Notes: generated by a model not told the origin, from the sequence alone. A DNA stretch of 64,000 nucleotides from Nodosilinea nodulosa PCC 7104 (GCF_000309385.1 NZ_JH976537.1:2802010-2866009), one strand, 5' to 3'; counted from the stretch's first letter, positions 27,210 to 36,843 are shown. A program made the numbers and translations.

Positions 27210-28685
27210 TTACCTCACCTGCTCTGCTTCCACTGGAGGGGTAGTCCCATGGCTGCGATTTCGGAGCTTTTGGGCCTTGGCGGTCAAATCCTGGAAGAAA
27301 TCGGTCTCGACAATCTCTTTGACCTGTTTTTTGCGCTTGGTTTCGTCAATCTCAATGCGCAGGTCGCGCACCTGCTGCTTGAGCTTTTGCTCGCGAGTGT
27401 AGACCTGCTGGGCCATGCGGTCAAACACGCGGGCCAGCTGGCCAATTTCGTCGCGGCGGCGGGCGATCGCCCCCAGCTGACCCAGCTCAAATTTTTCTGC
27501 CTCAATATTTGCCGCCGTGCGCGCAATACCCAGAACGGGCCGGGCAATCAGGCGATCGGCCATCAGCACCGCCACCCCGCCGGTTAGCCCCGTAAAAATG
27601 GCAATTATCCCCAGCAGCATGCGTTTGTTGCGGTTGACTTCTACCAAATAGCTCGATTCAGGTATGACCGTGCCCACCACCCAGTCCAGCTGCTCTAGAG
27701 GGGTAAACGAAATTAGGTAGCGCTCTCCCGTAGCCGGGTCCTTAAACGAAAACCGCTGCAATTCAGTCAGATTATCTAGGTTTACCCCCTGGGATTGAAT
27801 CGTTTGGCTGGCTATTCGCAGCAGCGGATTTTCCACATTTTCAAGCTGCTGCAAGTGGGGATCGGCTGCATTCTCCCCCTGGGACGGCATCACCTCCGCC
27901 ACATCGGTAGAGGCAATCAGATCTTCCTGGGCATTGATGATAAAGGCCTCCCCAGTGTAATCACCCTTCAGCTGCTGCAAATACTCCGACAGCTGAGATA
28001 ACTCGATACCGACCCCTATCACTCCCCAGATGTCGCCATTGGGGCGGATTAAAGCCGTGGTGGCATCCAATCCAGGGCTTTGGGTCGATCGATAGACGTA
28101 CACAGTCCAGGCCCGCTTTTGGGGAGAAGCCAGCGCATTCTTATACCAGGGGCGATCGGGCGCAAAAAAAGGCGGATTCATCTGATAGGCTTCGGTCCCC
28201 ACCAGGGTTAGTCCTTGGGAATTGGCCTTATAGGTGTTGACCGTGGTCTGGGTGGTCCCACTGGCTTTGTCCCAATCGCGCAGGTGAAAGTGCAGTTGCC
28301 CATCGGAGGTACGCTGAGCCCCAAAAAAGTCTCCGTTGGTCTCCCCATACTGCACCCAGGTAAAGTTGGGGTTGGCCTGCAAGACGCTGAGTAAAAACAG
28401 CTCTCGGTCCTTGGGATTGGTTAGGTTAACTAAATTCTGCCCCAGACTGCTGTTGAGCAATGACTGGGCTGAGTCAGCATTGTCAAACAGCTTTTCCACC
28501 TCCTGGGAGGTCCCCAGGGCAATCTCCTGATTGACCTGGTCGACAATGGTGTCGATGTTCCGCTTAGACACCAGCGACCATGGAATGTAGACAATCGCCG
28601 CCGTAGTACCCACGGTCAGCAGCATAGCTCCCACCAGGGTGGCTTTGAGTCCGGGAGGCTTGGGAAGGCGGAAGGGGAGGGGCAT
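27210..28685 (-). CDS. Cache-HAMP transmembrane receptor without output domain
   Basis: 491 residues. A first helix at residues 14-36 (KATLVGAMLLTVGTTAAIVY) is followed by an extracytoplasmic double-Cache sensor (about 40-345; FFAPDRPWYKNALASPQKRA is the ligand-pocket signature), a second helix near 352-373, a HAMP domain with ADRLIARPVLGIARTAANIE, and a cytoplasmic coiled coil (VYTREQKLKQQVRDLRIEID). No kinase, cyclase or methyl-accepting domain follows, so it probably works through a partner protein. It is the last gene of the amino-acid-related run and sits 127 bp after the symporter. Confidence 0.85.
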   Translation of the reverse strand: MPLPFRLPKPPGLKATLVGAMLLTVGTTAAIVYIPWSLVSKRNIDTIVDQVNQEIALGTSQEVEKLFDNADSAQSLLNSSLGQNLVNLTNPKDRELFLLSVLQANPNFTWVQYGETNGDFFGAQRTSDGQLHFHLRDWDKASGTTQTTVNTYKANSQGLTLVGTEAYQMNPPFFAPDRPWYKNALASPQKRAWTVYVYRSTQSPGLDATTALIRPNGDIWGVIGVGIELSQLSEYLQQLKGDYTGEAFIINAQEDLIASTDVAEVMPSQGENAADPHLQQLENVENPLLRIASQTIQSQGVNLDNLTELQRFSFKDPATGERYLISFTPLEQLDWVVGTVIPESSYLVEVNRNKRMLLGIIAIFTGLTGGVAVLMADRLIARPVLGIARTAANIEAEKFELGQLGAIARRRDEIGQLARVFDRMAQQVYTREQKLKQQVRDLRIEIDETKRKKQVKEIVETDFFQDLTAKAQKLRNRSHGTTPPVEAEQVR

Positions 28686-28812
28686 GGTGAAGATAGGGGG
28701 TGAATTAGAGGGCGAGGTAAAGAAGGTGGGGGAATGAGACGAGTAGAGAGGAGAGATAGAAAAAGCAGCTCAGACAGATGGAAAAAGGGTTGAAGAACCA
28801 GAGCTAACGGCC

Positions 28813-30099
28813 TTAGCTTTCCTGGTCGGCGATCAGCGTCGTCACCGCCATCCCTGTGTGAACAATACCCAAGGTGCGAAAGGGATCCATCAGGGGATCA
28901 ATGGCAATAAACAAAACCAGCACAGCCTCCAGTGGCAGCTTCAGGGGCTCCAACACCAGGCCCAGCATGGTCAGCGTGAGCACACCCGTCACCCCGGAGG
29001 TAGCCATGCCCGCCAGAATAGACCCCATGATTACTATGCCCAGCCCCGCTAGCCCTAAATCGCGCTGGTAAAGCTGCATCACAAATAGCGTAGCCGAAGC
29101 AAAATAAATCACCGAGCCAAAGCGGCATAGGGTAATGGCTAGGGGGGTAACCAGGTTAGTGGTCTGAGGATTGAACTTGAGGGTGTCGCTCAGGCTGGTG
29201 ATGGCGGCGGGCAGACAGGCCAGGCTGCTGGAGGTGGCCAGCGACAGAATCGTGGGATCTTTGAGGGCCAGCAGGGTGGGCCAAAAGTTAAGCCCAGACC
29301 GCCGCCAGATCACCAGGGTGCTGACTAGGTAGATCAGGGCAAAGGTGGCGATCGCAACTACCACAAAGTCCACCATCGACAGCAGCACCGCCACACCCAC
29401 CTGGGAAAGCTGGTAGGCCAGCAGGCTGCACAGACCAAAGGGCAGCAGGTAGGTCAGCCCGTAGATCACCTTATTAAAGGCCTGGTAAAGACTGTCGAGG
29501 GTGTCGAATAAGGCGGCGGTAGTAGGCGCTTTAACCAGCCCCAGCGATACGCCAAAAATCATGGCAAACAACAGCACCTTAAGCGTTTGGCCTTCGCTGA
29601 GGGCCGCAAAAATATTGTCAGGCACCATGCTGTCAACCAGGGTGGTCACGCTGCCCGTAGACGCTTCAGGCAGCGGGCCGCTGAGGGCCATCTCCAGATC
29701 GACGCCCGATTGATTCACCAGTACCCCAAGGGTTTGCAGGGTTTCTGTGGACAGGTCGCGGCCAGGGCCAGCGAGGGCGGCGATGGCAACAGCGATCGCG
29801 CTAACCGTCAGCAGACTCAGCGGAAAGACAACGGCGATGCGCTGGACGTACTGCCGCGCGTCGTGACTCTGCATCAGCCTTCCCAAGCTATTTGTAATCG
29901 CTGACAGCAAAATCGGCAGTACACACATCTTCAGCAGCCCCAGGTAGAGGGTGCCAAAGGGAGCAATCCACACCGCCACTTGGGGATGGGCGGTGCCGAT
30001 AAAGACGCCCATCCCGCTGCTAATCAAAATGGCCCAGGGGCTGCGCAACCACTCAATGGAAGCCTGGTGCGGGAGATAAGCTTTTCGAGAAGTAACCAT
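28813..30099 (-). CDS. Dicarboxylate/amino acid:cation symporter (DAACS/SDF family)
   Basis: 428 residues with about eight helices and two re-entrant hairpins. The SDF signature appears as LATSSSLACLPAAITSL (the Ser-rich hairpin) and in the C-terminal part with MATSGVTGVLTLTMLG and DPLMDPFRTLG. Family members import glutamate, aspartate or C4-dicarboxylates with Na or H ions. It lies just downstream of a periplasmic amino-acid-binding protein and a racemase, which points to acidic amino acids. Confidence 0.9.
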   Translation of the reverse strand: MVTSRKAYLPHQASIEWLRSPWAILISSGMGVFIGTAHPQVAVWIAPFGTLYLGLLKMCVLPILLSAITNSLGRLMQSHDARQYVQRIAVVFPLSLLTVSAIAVAIAALAGPGRDLSTETLQTLGVLVNQSGVDLEMALSGPLPEASTGSVTTLVDSMVPDNIFAALSEGQTLKVLLFAMIFGVSLGLVKAPTTAALFDTLDSLYQAFNKVIYGLTYLLPFGLCSLLAYQLSQVGVAVLLSMVDFVVVAIATFALIYLVSTLVIWRRSGLNFWPTLLALKDPTILSLATSSSLACLPAAITSLSDTLKFNPQTTNLVTPLAITLCRFGSVIYFASATLFVMQLYQRDLGLAGLGIVIMGSILAGMATSGVTGVLTLTMLGLVLEPLKLPLEAVLVLFIAIDPLMDPFRTLGIVHTGMAVTTLIADQES

Positions 30100-30130
30100 G
30101 GGGGGGTGCCAAAACGGTTTTTTCAGAACA

Positions 30131-31162
30131 CTAAGATTGCTTCAAACGCTGAGCCGACCAATAATCAGCGTATTCATCCAGCACCGTATCCACGGTGTAC
30201 TGGGTCGCCAGGGTATCTAGGTACTGATCTACAAAAGCCAGCAAGTGTGCGCTGCTCCACGGCAGCACCACAGCTAGGGAATCCTGGGTATCGGTGAGAG
30301 CAATGGTTTGCAGTTGCAGGGCTGCATCCGGCCGGGTGCGCACTACTTTTTTAATTTCCAGCTCATCGCGGTAAGCGGCGAGAATGTCGCCCCTCACCAC
30401 CGCCCCCACGGTGTCTTCCCAGGTGGGATACTCCACGATGCTGGCCTGGGGAAATTTTTGCTTCAAAAAACCCACGTAGGAAGACCCCTCAATCACGCCT
30501 ACCTGGCCCCGCAGGTCGCGAATTGTCTCAACTATCGATCGCCCCTGGGTCTGCTCTGCCATTTGCAGACGGTTGACCAATAGCCCCTGGCGCATGCGCA
30601 GATAGGGCCGCGAAAACCGCACCCGCTGCGCTCGCTTCAGGGTGCGGCTAATTTTTGAAATCGCCAAATCCGCCTTTTGTCCGTAAACCGTATCGACGAC
30701 CTGGTCAAAGGTTTGAGCAGAACGAGTCACCTCTAAACTGACCCCTAGCTGATCCGCTAAAGCCTGGGCTAGCTGAATGTCCAATCCTTCGAGGTGCCCT
30801 GGGTTGCCCATAAAAAATGGAGCGTTATCCTGTCCTAGCACCGCTACCGTGAGCTTGCCGCGGTCCAGAATGCGCTGGATATCTGGCGGCATAGCGGGCA
30901 GAACTGTCGGAGATGGATTCGAGGTCGTCGATCGAGCTGGCGTGGAGCTGGCAGCTGCGGTTCGAGTCGCGCTGGCCGCAGGGGAGGCCGCGATCGGGGC
31001 CTTAGAAACGGCTAGCGCCCCATCGCTGGCTCCAAAAGTTAAGCCGAGAAAGAGCACCAGAGCAAACCCGCCCAGCAGCGTTCTGGACCACCTGTCTGCC
31101 TTTACGTCCCTTTTCCCTCTCCATAGACAGGAAAAGCTCTGAGTCATCAATTTCTGGAACAT
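30131..31162 (-). CDS. Periplasmic amino-acid-binding protein (SBP family 3)
   Basis: 343 residues from ATG 31162, which has GGAGAAGG upstream. An N-terminal signal/anchor (about residues 25-52) is followed by an Ala/Ser/Pro-rich linker (55-95). The binding domain runs from GKLTVAVLGQDNAPFFMGNP through HLEGLDIQLAQALADQLGVS, DLAISKISRTLKRAQRVRFS and RDLRGQVGVIEGSSYVGFLK. No permease or ATPase accompanies it, so it may feed the adjacent symporter or the Cache receptor. Confidence 0.85.
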   Translation of the reverse strand: MFQKLMTQSFSCLWRGKRDVKADRWSRTLLGGFALVLFLGLTFGASDGALAVSKAPIAASPAASATRTAAASSTPARSTTSNPSPTVLPAMPPDIQRILDRGKLTVAVLGQDNAPFFMGNPGHLEGLDIQLAQALADQLGVSLEVTRSAQTFDQVVDTVYGQKADLAISKISRTLKRAQRVRFSRPYLRMRQGLLVNRLQMAEQTQGRSIVETIRDLRGQVGVIEGSSYVGFLKQKFPQASIVEYPTWEDTVGAVVRGDILAAYRDELEIKKVVRTRPDAALQLQTIALTDTQDSLAVVLPWSSAHLLAFVDQYLDTLATQYTVDTVLDEYADYWSAQRLKQS

Positions 31163-31170
31163 TCCTTCTC

Positions 31171-31959
31171 CTAGGCGGCATGCCAAAGCGGCAGGGAACG
31201 ATGACCCCAGGCCAGATCTAGGGTGATGTCAGCCACCACCTCCAGGGGATCTATCCAGGGCAGCGGCAGAGATGGCATTTGGGCAAACGCCACCGACAGT
31301 TCGGTGCAGCCTGCAATCACCACTTCGGCCCCCTGAGTTTTGAGCCAGTTCGTTGCCTGCTCTAATACCGTCAACGCTTTGGTAGATACCTGGGTCCCTG
31401 TGGTTTTTATTCCCCAATCCGAGTGGTAAATCGACTGCATGACCAAATCTTGCCAGGGAGAGGTCAGTTCAAAGCCCATAGGCGTTAGCCCCGCCTGGGC
31501 CAGGCTACGGCTGTAAAGTCCGCACTGCACCGTGCCGTCAGTGGCCAACACGCCCACTCGCCGCACTGTGGGATGGACCTGGCAAATATAATCGCTGGTG
31601 CAGGCCATCAGGTGAATCCAGGGAATGTTCAGCTGAGCCTGCACCTGATCGTAAACTCCGTGAGCTGTGTTACAGGTCACAACTAAAAAATTGGCCCCAG
31701 CTCGCTCTAGCAGTTGGGCATAGCGCACTAGTCCGGGGATACAGTCGGGCCCGGTGCCCTGTAAGCTGTCTGTGCGGTTGGGAATAGGGGTGCCGTTGAC
31801 CAGCAGCCACACCGGATGATCTTGATCGCCCTTGGCCCCCCGAACTACATTACGCTGAATCAGCCGCTGCTCAAACTGTACGTGGGCCATCGGGCCAAGG
31901 CCGCCAAGGATACCCGGAATAGCAGCTTGTCGATCCTGACAGAGTAGCGGCACGGCCAT
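31171..31959 (-). CDS. Aspartate/glutamate racemase family protein
   Basis: 262 residues. Both catalytic cysteines are present: LVVTCNTAHGVYD (first) and VIAGCTELSVAF (second). The N-terminus GILGGLGPMAHVQFEQRLIQ carries the GGxGP loop of the family. It should interconvert L- and D-aspartate or glutamate. Only 8 bp separate its stop from the start of the binding-protein gene, strong evidence of an operon. Confidence 0.9.
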   Translation of the reverse strand: MAVPLLCQDRQAAIPGILGGLGPMAHVQFEQRLIQRNVVRGAKGDQDHPVWLLVNGTPIPNRTDSLQGTGPDCIPGLVRYAQLLERAGANFLVVTCNTAHGVYDQVQAQLNIPWIHLMACTSDYICQVHPTVRRVGVLATDGTVQCGLYSRSLAQAGLTPMGFELTSPWQDLVMQSIYHSDWGIKTTGTQVSTKALTVLEQATNWLKTQGAEVVIAGCTELSVAFAQMPSLPLPWIDPLEVVADITLDLAWGHRSLPLWHAA

Positions 31960-32023
31960 GGCAAATCCTTGTAGTTAACTTGAGTCCAGTGGCACAATCC
32001 AGTAACCCCAGAGAGGTCCCAAA

Positions 32024-33244
32024 TTAAACCGACAGCTGACGGCGAGGCAGGTTAGACAGGGCAAACCCCACGGCCATTGCCATAAACAGCGCTCCCATCC
32101 AAAAGGGAGAGAGCATACCCGAGCGATCGAACATCCAGCCCGCCCACAGCGGCCCTAAAATTGAGGCCATGCTTTGCAAAGCCTGGTTACCACCCAGGGT
32201 TTTTCCCTGCTCCTGACCCGATACCCGGATAGAAATGAGTCCCCGCAAGGAGGGAATTAGCAGCCCTACTCCCAGCGCTAGCATGGCCTGGGTAGTATAC
32301 AAAGCCGGCACTAGAACCGGACTACCGGCCGGAATTAGCACTACGCCGCCAAAGGCCAGCGCCACCAGCACCAAACCCGCGATCGCCAGCTTGGCTTCTC
32401 CAAACCGAGGCAAAAGCTGACGAATGAGCCCACCCTGTACCAGGGTCGAAACAATGCCGATAAAGCAAAAGACCATAGCGGCCTGGCTTGGCCCCCAGCC
32501 GTAGCGGGCATTCAAAAACAGCACAAAGATGCTGCTAAAGCCCGCAAAGGCAAAGTTAAAGATAAAGAAGGAAATCAGCAGGCCCTGAATGCGGCGATCG
32601 CGCAAAATATCATTGAGTTGGCCAATCGGGTTCAGATCGCGCAGGGAAAAGGGCCGCCGCTGATCTCTATCTAAGGATTCTGCCAGCACAAAGTAACCCA
32701 GCCCAAAGTTCAGCAGGGCGATGGTGCCCGCCACAAAGACTGGCAAGTTGAGGCTGATGCTGGCTAAAACCCCGCCCAGGGCTGGCCCCAGCGTAAAGCC
32801 CAGGCCAAAGGCTGCGCCAGTGATACCAAAGTTCTTAGCTCGATCTTCAGGGGCGGAAATATCGGCAATGTAGGCTTGGGCCGTCGCCGCTACTCCACCG
32901 GTTGCTCCATCTAAAATACGAGAGAAAAACAGGACCCCCAGGGTAGTAGCAAAGCCAAAAATAAAGTATGAAATAGCCGTACCCATGACGCATATCAGCA
33001 TGACCGGGCGGCGACCATAGCGGTCAGACAGGGCACCGATGACCGGGATGGCAATGAACTGCGCGATCGCATAGGAGGACACCAGCATCCCCAGGGTGAA
33101 GGCATCGGAGCGAAATCGCTCGACCAAAAACGGCAAAATTGGGAAGATCAGGCTTTCGCCCAGCTTGTCGAACAGGATGGTAATGAAAATAAAAACCAGC
33201 CGGGGTACCGACAGGGTCTTAGCAGTAGGAGGACTCAAGGACAT
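32024..33244 (-). CDS. MFS transporter
   Basis: A 406-residue, 12-helix major facilitator with motif A as GALSDRYGRRPVMLICVMG between helices 2 and 3 and DGATGGVAATAQAYIADIS (motif C-like). It resembles drug/proton antiporters of the TetA-like group. It is located 8 bp downstream of the alpha/beta hydrolase and 64 bp upstream of the racemase, so it probably belongs to the same transcript. Substrate unknown. Confidence 0.92.
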   Translation of the reverse strand: MSLSPPTAKTLSVPRLVFIFITILFDKLGESLIFPILPFLVERFRSDAFTLGMLVSSYAIAQFIAIPVIGALSDRYGRRPVMLICVMGTAISYFIFGFATTLGVLFFSRILDGATGGVAATAQAYIADISAPEDRAKNFGITGAAFGLGFTLGPALGGVLASISLNLPVFVAGTIALLNFGLGYFVLAESLDRDQRRPFSLRDLNPIGQLNDILRDRRIQGLLISFFIFNFAFAGFSSIFVLFLNARYGWGPSQAAMVFCFIGIVSTLVQGGLIRQLLPRFGEAKLAIAGLVLVALAFGGVVLIPAGSPVLVPALYTTQAMLALGVGLLIPSLRGLISIRVSGQEQGKTLGGNQALQSMASILGPLWAGWMFDRSGMLSPFWMGALFMAMAVGFALSNLPRRQLSV

Positions 33245-33252
33245 GGGTTAGC

Positions 33253-34167
33253 TCAGCGGGGGGATACAGCGGGCGTGGTGACAGCGTGGCGAGCCACCCA
33301 GGCTTGCAGGTGATCGTTGACAACATCGGGGATTTCATCCTGAGGACAATGCCCTGCTCCTTCCAGGGGAATGAACTCCTCCACAGCCGGAAACTTTGCT
33401 AGCTCTCGGCCCAGGGCGATCGGCTCCCAGGGGTCGGCAGTGCCCCAAAGAATCAGCGCCGGGCAAGTGATTTGGGGTAGCAGATCCTCGGGCAGCGGGC
33501 CGTCAAAATTGTTAATAAAGGCCCAGAACACATCCGCTGCGCCCGGCTCACGGGCAGGGGCAAGGAGGATTTCAATCAGCTCATCGGTGACAGCTTCGGG
33601 GTTGCCATAGGCGGTGCGGAGAACGGCGCGGATTCGCGCTGGTCTGGCGATTTGGGCGAATAGCCAATGCACCAGGGCGCGATTTTTCAGCACCTTTTTG
33701 AGCAGCGGACGACCCAGGCGGCGCATAGGAGGCTGGGTATGGAGCTTGCGATCGCAGATTTGGCGCAGCGCACAGTCCAGCAAAATCACCCCTTGGCTTT
33801 GGCCTGGGTCCATTACCGCCGCCTGAAGCGCCACCACCCCGCCAATGGAGTTGCCCACCACAAAGGCAGGTTCCTTGACGATCTCATGCAGAAAATCCGT
33901 GACCTGAGTGCCCCAGGTCTCAAAGTCGTAGGGCAGCGGTTCCCCCGGAGCAGGCTTGGCCGACTGGCCAAAGCCCAGCAGATCAAGGGCAAAGACCCGG
34001 TGATTCTCGGCCAGGGCAGGAATAGTCTTGCGCCAGTGGCCAACACTGGCCCCGAACCCGTGAATCAGCACCAGAGCAGGGCCATCAGTGCCCATCTGCT
34101 GGTAGTTAATCGGCAGACCGCGCCACTCCCAGATTTGGTTTGGTATGGAAATCTCAGCCGTGGACAT
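33253..34167 (-). CDS. Alpha/beta hydrolase
   Basis: 304 residues. ALVLIHGFGASVGHWRKTIP gives the oxyanion HGFG, VVGNSIGGVVAL the nucleophile elbow (Ser), LWGTADPWEP the acid, and GAGHCPQDEIPD the catalytic His. Sequence around the elbow resembles the cyanobacterial/plastid hydrolases that include chlorophyll dephytylase and pheophytinase, but that is inference. It precedes the MFS gene in the same direction. Confidence 0.88.
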   Translation of the reverse strand: MSTAEISIPNQIWEWRGLPINYQQMGTDGPALVLIHGFGASVGHWRKTIPALAENHRVFALDLLGFGQSAKPAPGEPLPYDFETWGTQVTDFLHEIVKEPAFVVGNSIGGVVALQAAVMDPGQSQGVILLDCALRQICDRKLHTQPPMRRLGRPLLKKVLKNRALVHWLFAQIARPARIRAVLRTAYGNPEAVTDELIEILLAPAREPGAADVFWAFINNFDGPLPEDLLPQITCPALILWGTADPWEPIALGRELAKFPAVEEFIPLEGAGHCPQDEIPDVVNDHLQAWVARHAVTTPAVSPR

Positions 34168-34251
34168 AGTGATGTGCTCCTTAGAATGGGCTGTAGCGCT
34201 TCACCCAGGGGTTGCCGCACCCGACTAGCGGGCGGATCGAGCTGTGCCGTA

Positions 34252-34268
34252 GGTGGGCAATGCCCACC
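34252..34268. repeat. Perfect 17-bp intergenic palindrome
   Basis: GGTGGGCAATGCCCACC (8-bp arms, 1-nt centre) between the alpha/beta hydrolase and the downstream Rieske oxygenase. Related copies are at 7806-7822 and 35456-35472. Confidence 0.8.
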
Positions 34269-34310
34269 AGGCCCCCGGCTGCAATTGCAGCCTGGGGCAA
34301 GTTGTCCCCG

Positions 34311-35360
34311 CTATCGGGCTACCCGCTCAGCGGGGATAACGTCCTCTGGCAGTTCGGCAGGCCCGGCATACTGCTTCAGCAGCTTGCGGTAGGCGATCAG
34401 CGTGGCGTCGCTGGCCACCAGCAGTTCCTGGCGCATGTCGCTGTAGGGCGCTACCTGGGGCACCTGGGTTTTGACCACCACATCGTCTTCCTGCATGATT
34501 TTGTTGCCCACCTGGGCGGTGTTGCCGTCGAGCCAGTGGCCCAGGCCCGGCACCCGGTTGAGGAAGTTGCGAATATTCACTGACTTAACCACTGTGGTCT
34601 CGTCATCCACCGGAATGTGGACCATGATGCTCTCGATTTTGTAGCGGCCAAACTGCACCGCCGAGTAGGTGATGTTGGGCAGGGCAAAGCGGTAGCTCTT
34701 GTGGGCCTCTGGGTCGTCTTGTTGCAGCACAAACCGCATCACGCCGTTGAGGCGGTTGACCTTGATCGGCAGGCTGGCAGCGAGTTCATACTCTGCTAGG
34801 GTCACTTCGTAGTCGTCAATTTCGGTGTTTTGCGGGGCGTTGCTGGCCCCGATCGCGCCTTTGTGCATAAACAGCGCGTGGGAGGTGTCGATGGCATTTT
34901 CCATCGTGCGGGTGAAGTGGGCGTCGAAGACGTGGCGGCTATAGGTGGCTGGCCGCCCGGGCGATTCAAACTGGGGGAAGGCTGGAATCGGCGGACGGCG
35001 ATCGGCGGGAAGATCTGGGCTACCGACAAACATCCACACCAGGCCGTAGCGTTCCTGCACCGGGTACGACTGCACCCGCGCCCGTTTAGGGATGGGGGTG
35101 CCCGGCGCATCGGCGGGGATGTGCTGGCACTGACCATCGGTGCCATAGCTCCAGCCGTGGTAGGGGCAGCGCAGGCAGCCCCCCTCTACCCAGCCCAGGG
35201 CCAAACTGGCCCCTCGGTGGGCGCACTGGTTATCTAAGGCGATCGCGCGGCCCTGGCCATCGCGGTAGAGCACGTAGTCTCGACCCAAAAGTCTCAGCGG
35301 TGTGGGAGTCGTGCCCACCTCATGGCTCAGTTCGACGGCGTACCAAAAGTTTTCCAGCAT
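34311..35360 (-). CDS. Rieske 2Fe-2S aromatic ring-hydroxylating oxygenase, first copy
   Basis: 349 residues from ATG 35360 (MLENFWYAVELSHEV); this start matches the paralogue upstream. The Rieske cluster ligands are in CAHRGASLALGWVEGGCLRC followed by PYHGW, and the mononuclear iron site is in NAIDTSHALFMH (two His, with Asp further on). It belongs to the single-component-alpha family of vanillate demethylase or pheophorbide oxygenase type and needs a separate reductase. Substrate unknown. Confidence 0.9.
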   Translation of the reverse strand: MLENFWYAVELSHEVGTTPTPLRLLGRDYVLYRDGQGRAIALDNQCAHRGASLALGWVEGGCLRCPYHGWSYGTDGQCQHIPADAPGTPIPKRARVQSYPVQERYGLVWMFVGSPDLPADRRPPIPAFPQFESPGRPATYSRHVFDAHFTRTMENAIDTSHALFMHKGAIGASNAPQNTEIDDYEVTLAEYELAASLPIKVNRLNGVMRFVLQQDDPEAHKSYRFALPNITYSAVQFGRYKIESIMVHIPVDDETTVVKSVNIRNFLNRVPGLGHWLDGNTAQVGNKIMQEDDVVVKTQVPQVAPYSDMRQELLVASDATLIAYRKLLKQYAGPAELPEDVIPAERVAR

Positions 35361-35455
35361 GGCGGTGTGCTTCCAGTTCAACGAGATTGGGAGATGGGTG
35401 GAGATGCCTGGGAGGAATTTCCCTAGGCTTCTTTAACAGCGGTGGATCTGGGTAG

Positions 35456-35472
35456 GGTGGGCGGTGCCCACC
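35456..35472. repeat. GGTGGGC palindrome, second full copy
   Basis: GGTGGGCGGTGCCCACC, 7-bp arms around a 3-nt centre, in the 133-bp gap between the two Rieske genes. Confidence 0.75.
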
Positions 35473-35493
35473 AGGGGGGTTGGAGAAAACAAC

Positions 35494-36555
35494 CTACCCA
35501 GCGCTGACTTCGGCCGGAACCCTGCGGTTGCCGTTGGTCGATACCGCAACTGGAGCAATGCCGTAGTCATTTCCCACCGCCCAGCCCCGCTCAACACACT
35601 GGCGAATCAGCTTGCGGTAGGCCAGCTGGAGGCTGTCGGAGGCCAGCAAAATTTCGCCGGTCAGGGGCACTACGCGGGGCACCTGGCTCTCGATCACTGC
35701 TTTGTCTTCGAGATAGGTGTCGTTGGTGTTTTTGCGCGAGTTCCAGTCGGCCCAGCCCTGGGGCAGGAAGTTGCGCAGACCAATCCACTTGGTCAGGGTG
35801 GTGTGCTCGTCTACCGGAATGTTGCTGGCGAAGTAGATGTACTGGTAGCCGCGAAAGTTGAAGTCGAGGTGGATGCGGTTGATATTGGGCATATGGGCGG
35901 TGAGCGTGGCGCTGGAGTAGGGGCGATCGCGCTTCACAATCAGCTTTAGCAGCCCGGCCCGCTTGGGCGGTTTGGAAATCGTGCGGGCTGCCGCGCTCCA
36001 GTCATCCACCTGCACCTCGTAGGGGGGCACCTCGGCGTCATTCCGCAGGTTGAAAAAGACTGAGTGCACAAAGGGCGCATGGGAGGTGTCGAGACCGCTT
36101 TCAACCACTCGGGTATAGTGAGCATTCCAGGTGTATTCACCAGTAATGGCCCGCCAGGCGGGGTCGCCGTACTCGGGCAGGGCCGGGATGGGAGGCCGCT
36201 GTTCTGCGGGCAGATCGCCCACGAACATCCACACCAGACCGTAGTGCTCTTCGACCGGGAACGCCTCGATTTTGGCCCGCTTGGGAATTGGGGTGCCTGC
36301 CTGGTCGGCGGGAATGTGCACGCAGGTGCCGTCGGCTTCGTACCGCCAGCCGTGGTACGGGCAGCGGATGCAGTTGCCCTCGACCCAGCCCCCCGCCAGC
36401 GATGCGCCCCGGTGAATGCAGCGATCGCGCATCGCCACCACCTGGCCATTGCCACCTCGGTACAGCACGTAGGTTTCGCCCATTAGTTTGACGGGCACTG
36501 GCGCGTCAGCAACGGCAGCGCTAAACTCAACGGCATACCAGAAATTTTTGAGCAT
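35494..36555 (-). CDS. Rieske 2Fe-2S aromatic ring-hydroxylating oxygenase, second copy
   Basis: 353 residues, MLKNFWYAVEFSAAVADAPV. Rieske ligands are in CIHRGASLAGGWVEGNCIRC plus PYHGW, and the iron site is in VVESGLDTSHAPFVH. It is clearly a tandem paralogue of the gene downstream, with strong N-terminal similarity and diverged C-terminal half, so the two probably act on related but different substrates or form a mixed oligomer. Confidence 0.9.
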   Translation of the reverse strand: MLKNFWYAVEFSAAVADAPVPVKLMGETYVLYRGGNGQVVAMRDRCIHRGASLAGGWVEGNCIRCPYHGWRYEADGTCVHIPADQAGTPIPKRAKIEAFPVEEHYGLVWMFVGDLPAEQRPPIPALPEYGDPAWRAITGEYTWNAHYTRVVESGLDTSHAPFVHSVFFNLRNDAEVPPYEVQVDDWSAAARTISKPPKRAGLLKLIVKRDRPYSSATLTAHMPNINRIHLDFNFRGYQYIYFASNIPVDEHTTLTKWIGLRNFLPQGWADWNSRKNTNDTYLEDKAVIESQVPRVVPLTGEILLASDSLQLAYRKLIRQCVERGWAVGNDYGIAPVAVSTNGNRRVPAEVSAG

Positions 36556-36843
36556 AGGGAGTCTCCTGGGGATTGGGCACCTGCGATCGGCCCAGGGGGG
36601 CGATCCTTGACCGCCGCCACGCCTACGACAAGGCGTGCCGAAGCTTGGTTTGAGATTGCCCAGAGACTCCGAAGAAATCGCGGTTTCAGGCCATTAAATC
36701 GGCGGTTTAGCGAAAAACCCCTAGACCTACGCCGCTCAGCCTGGCGATCGCCGCCGTTATCTACGCGGATCTACGGATCACCGGCTCTACAAAAATTCCG
36801 CCCGCAGGCGTTTCTAGCCCAAAAGTCGTGCCGCATCTGCGCC

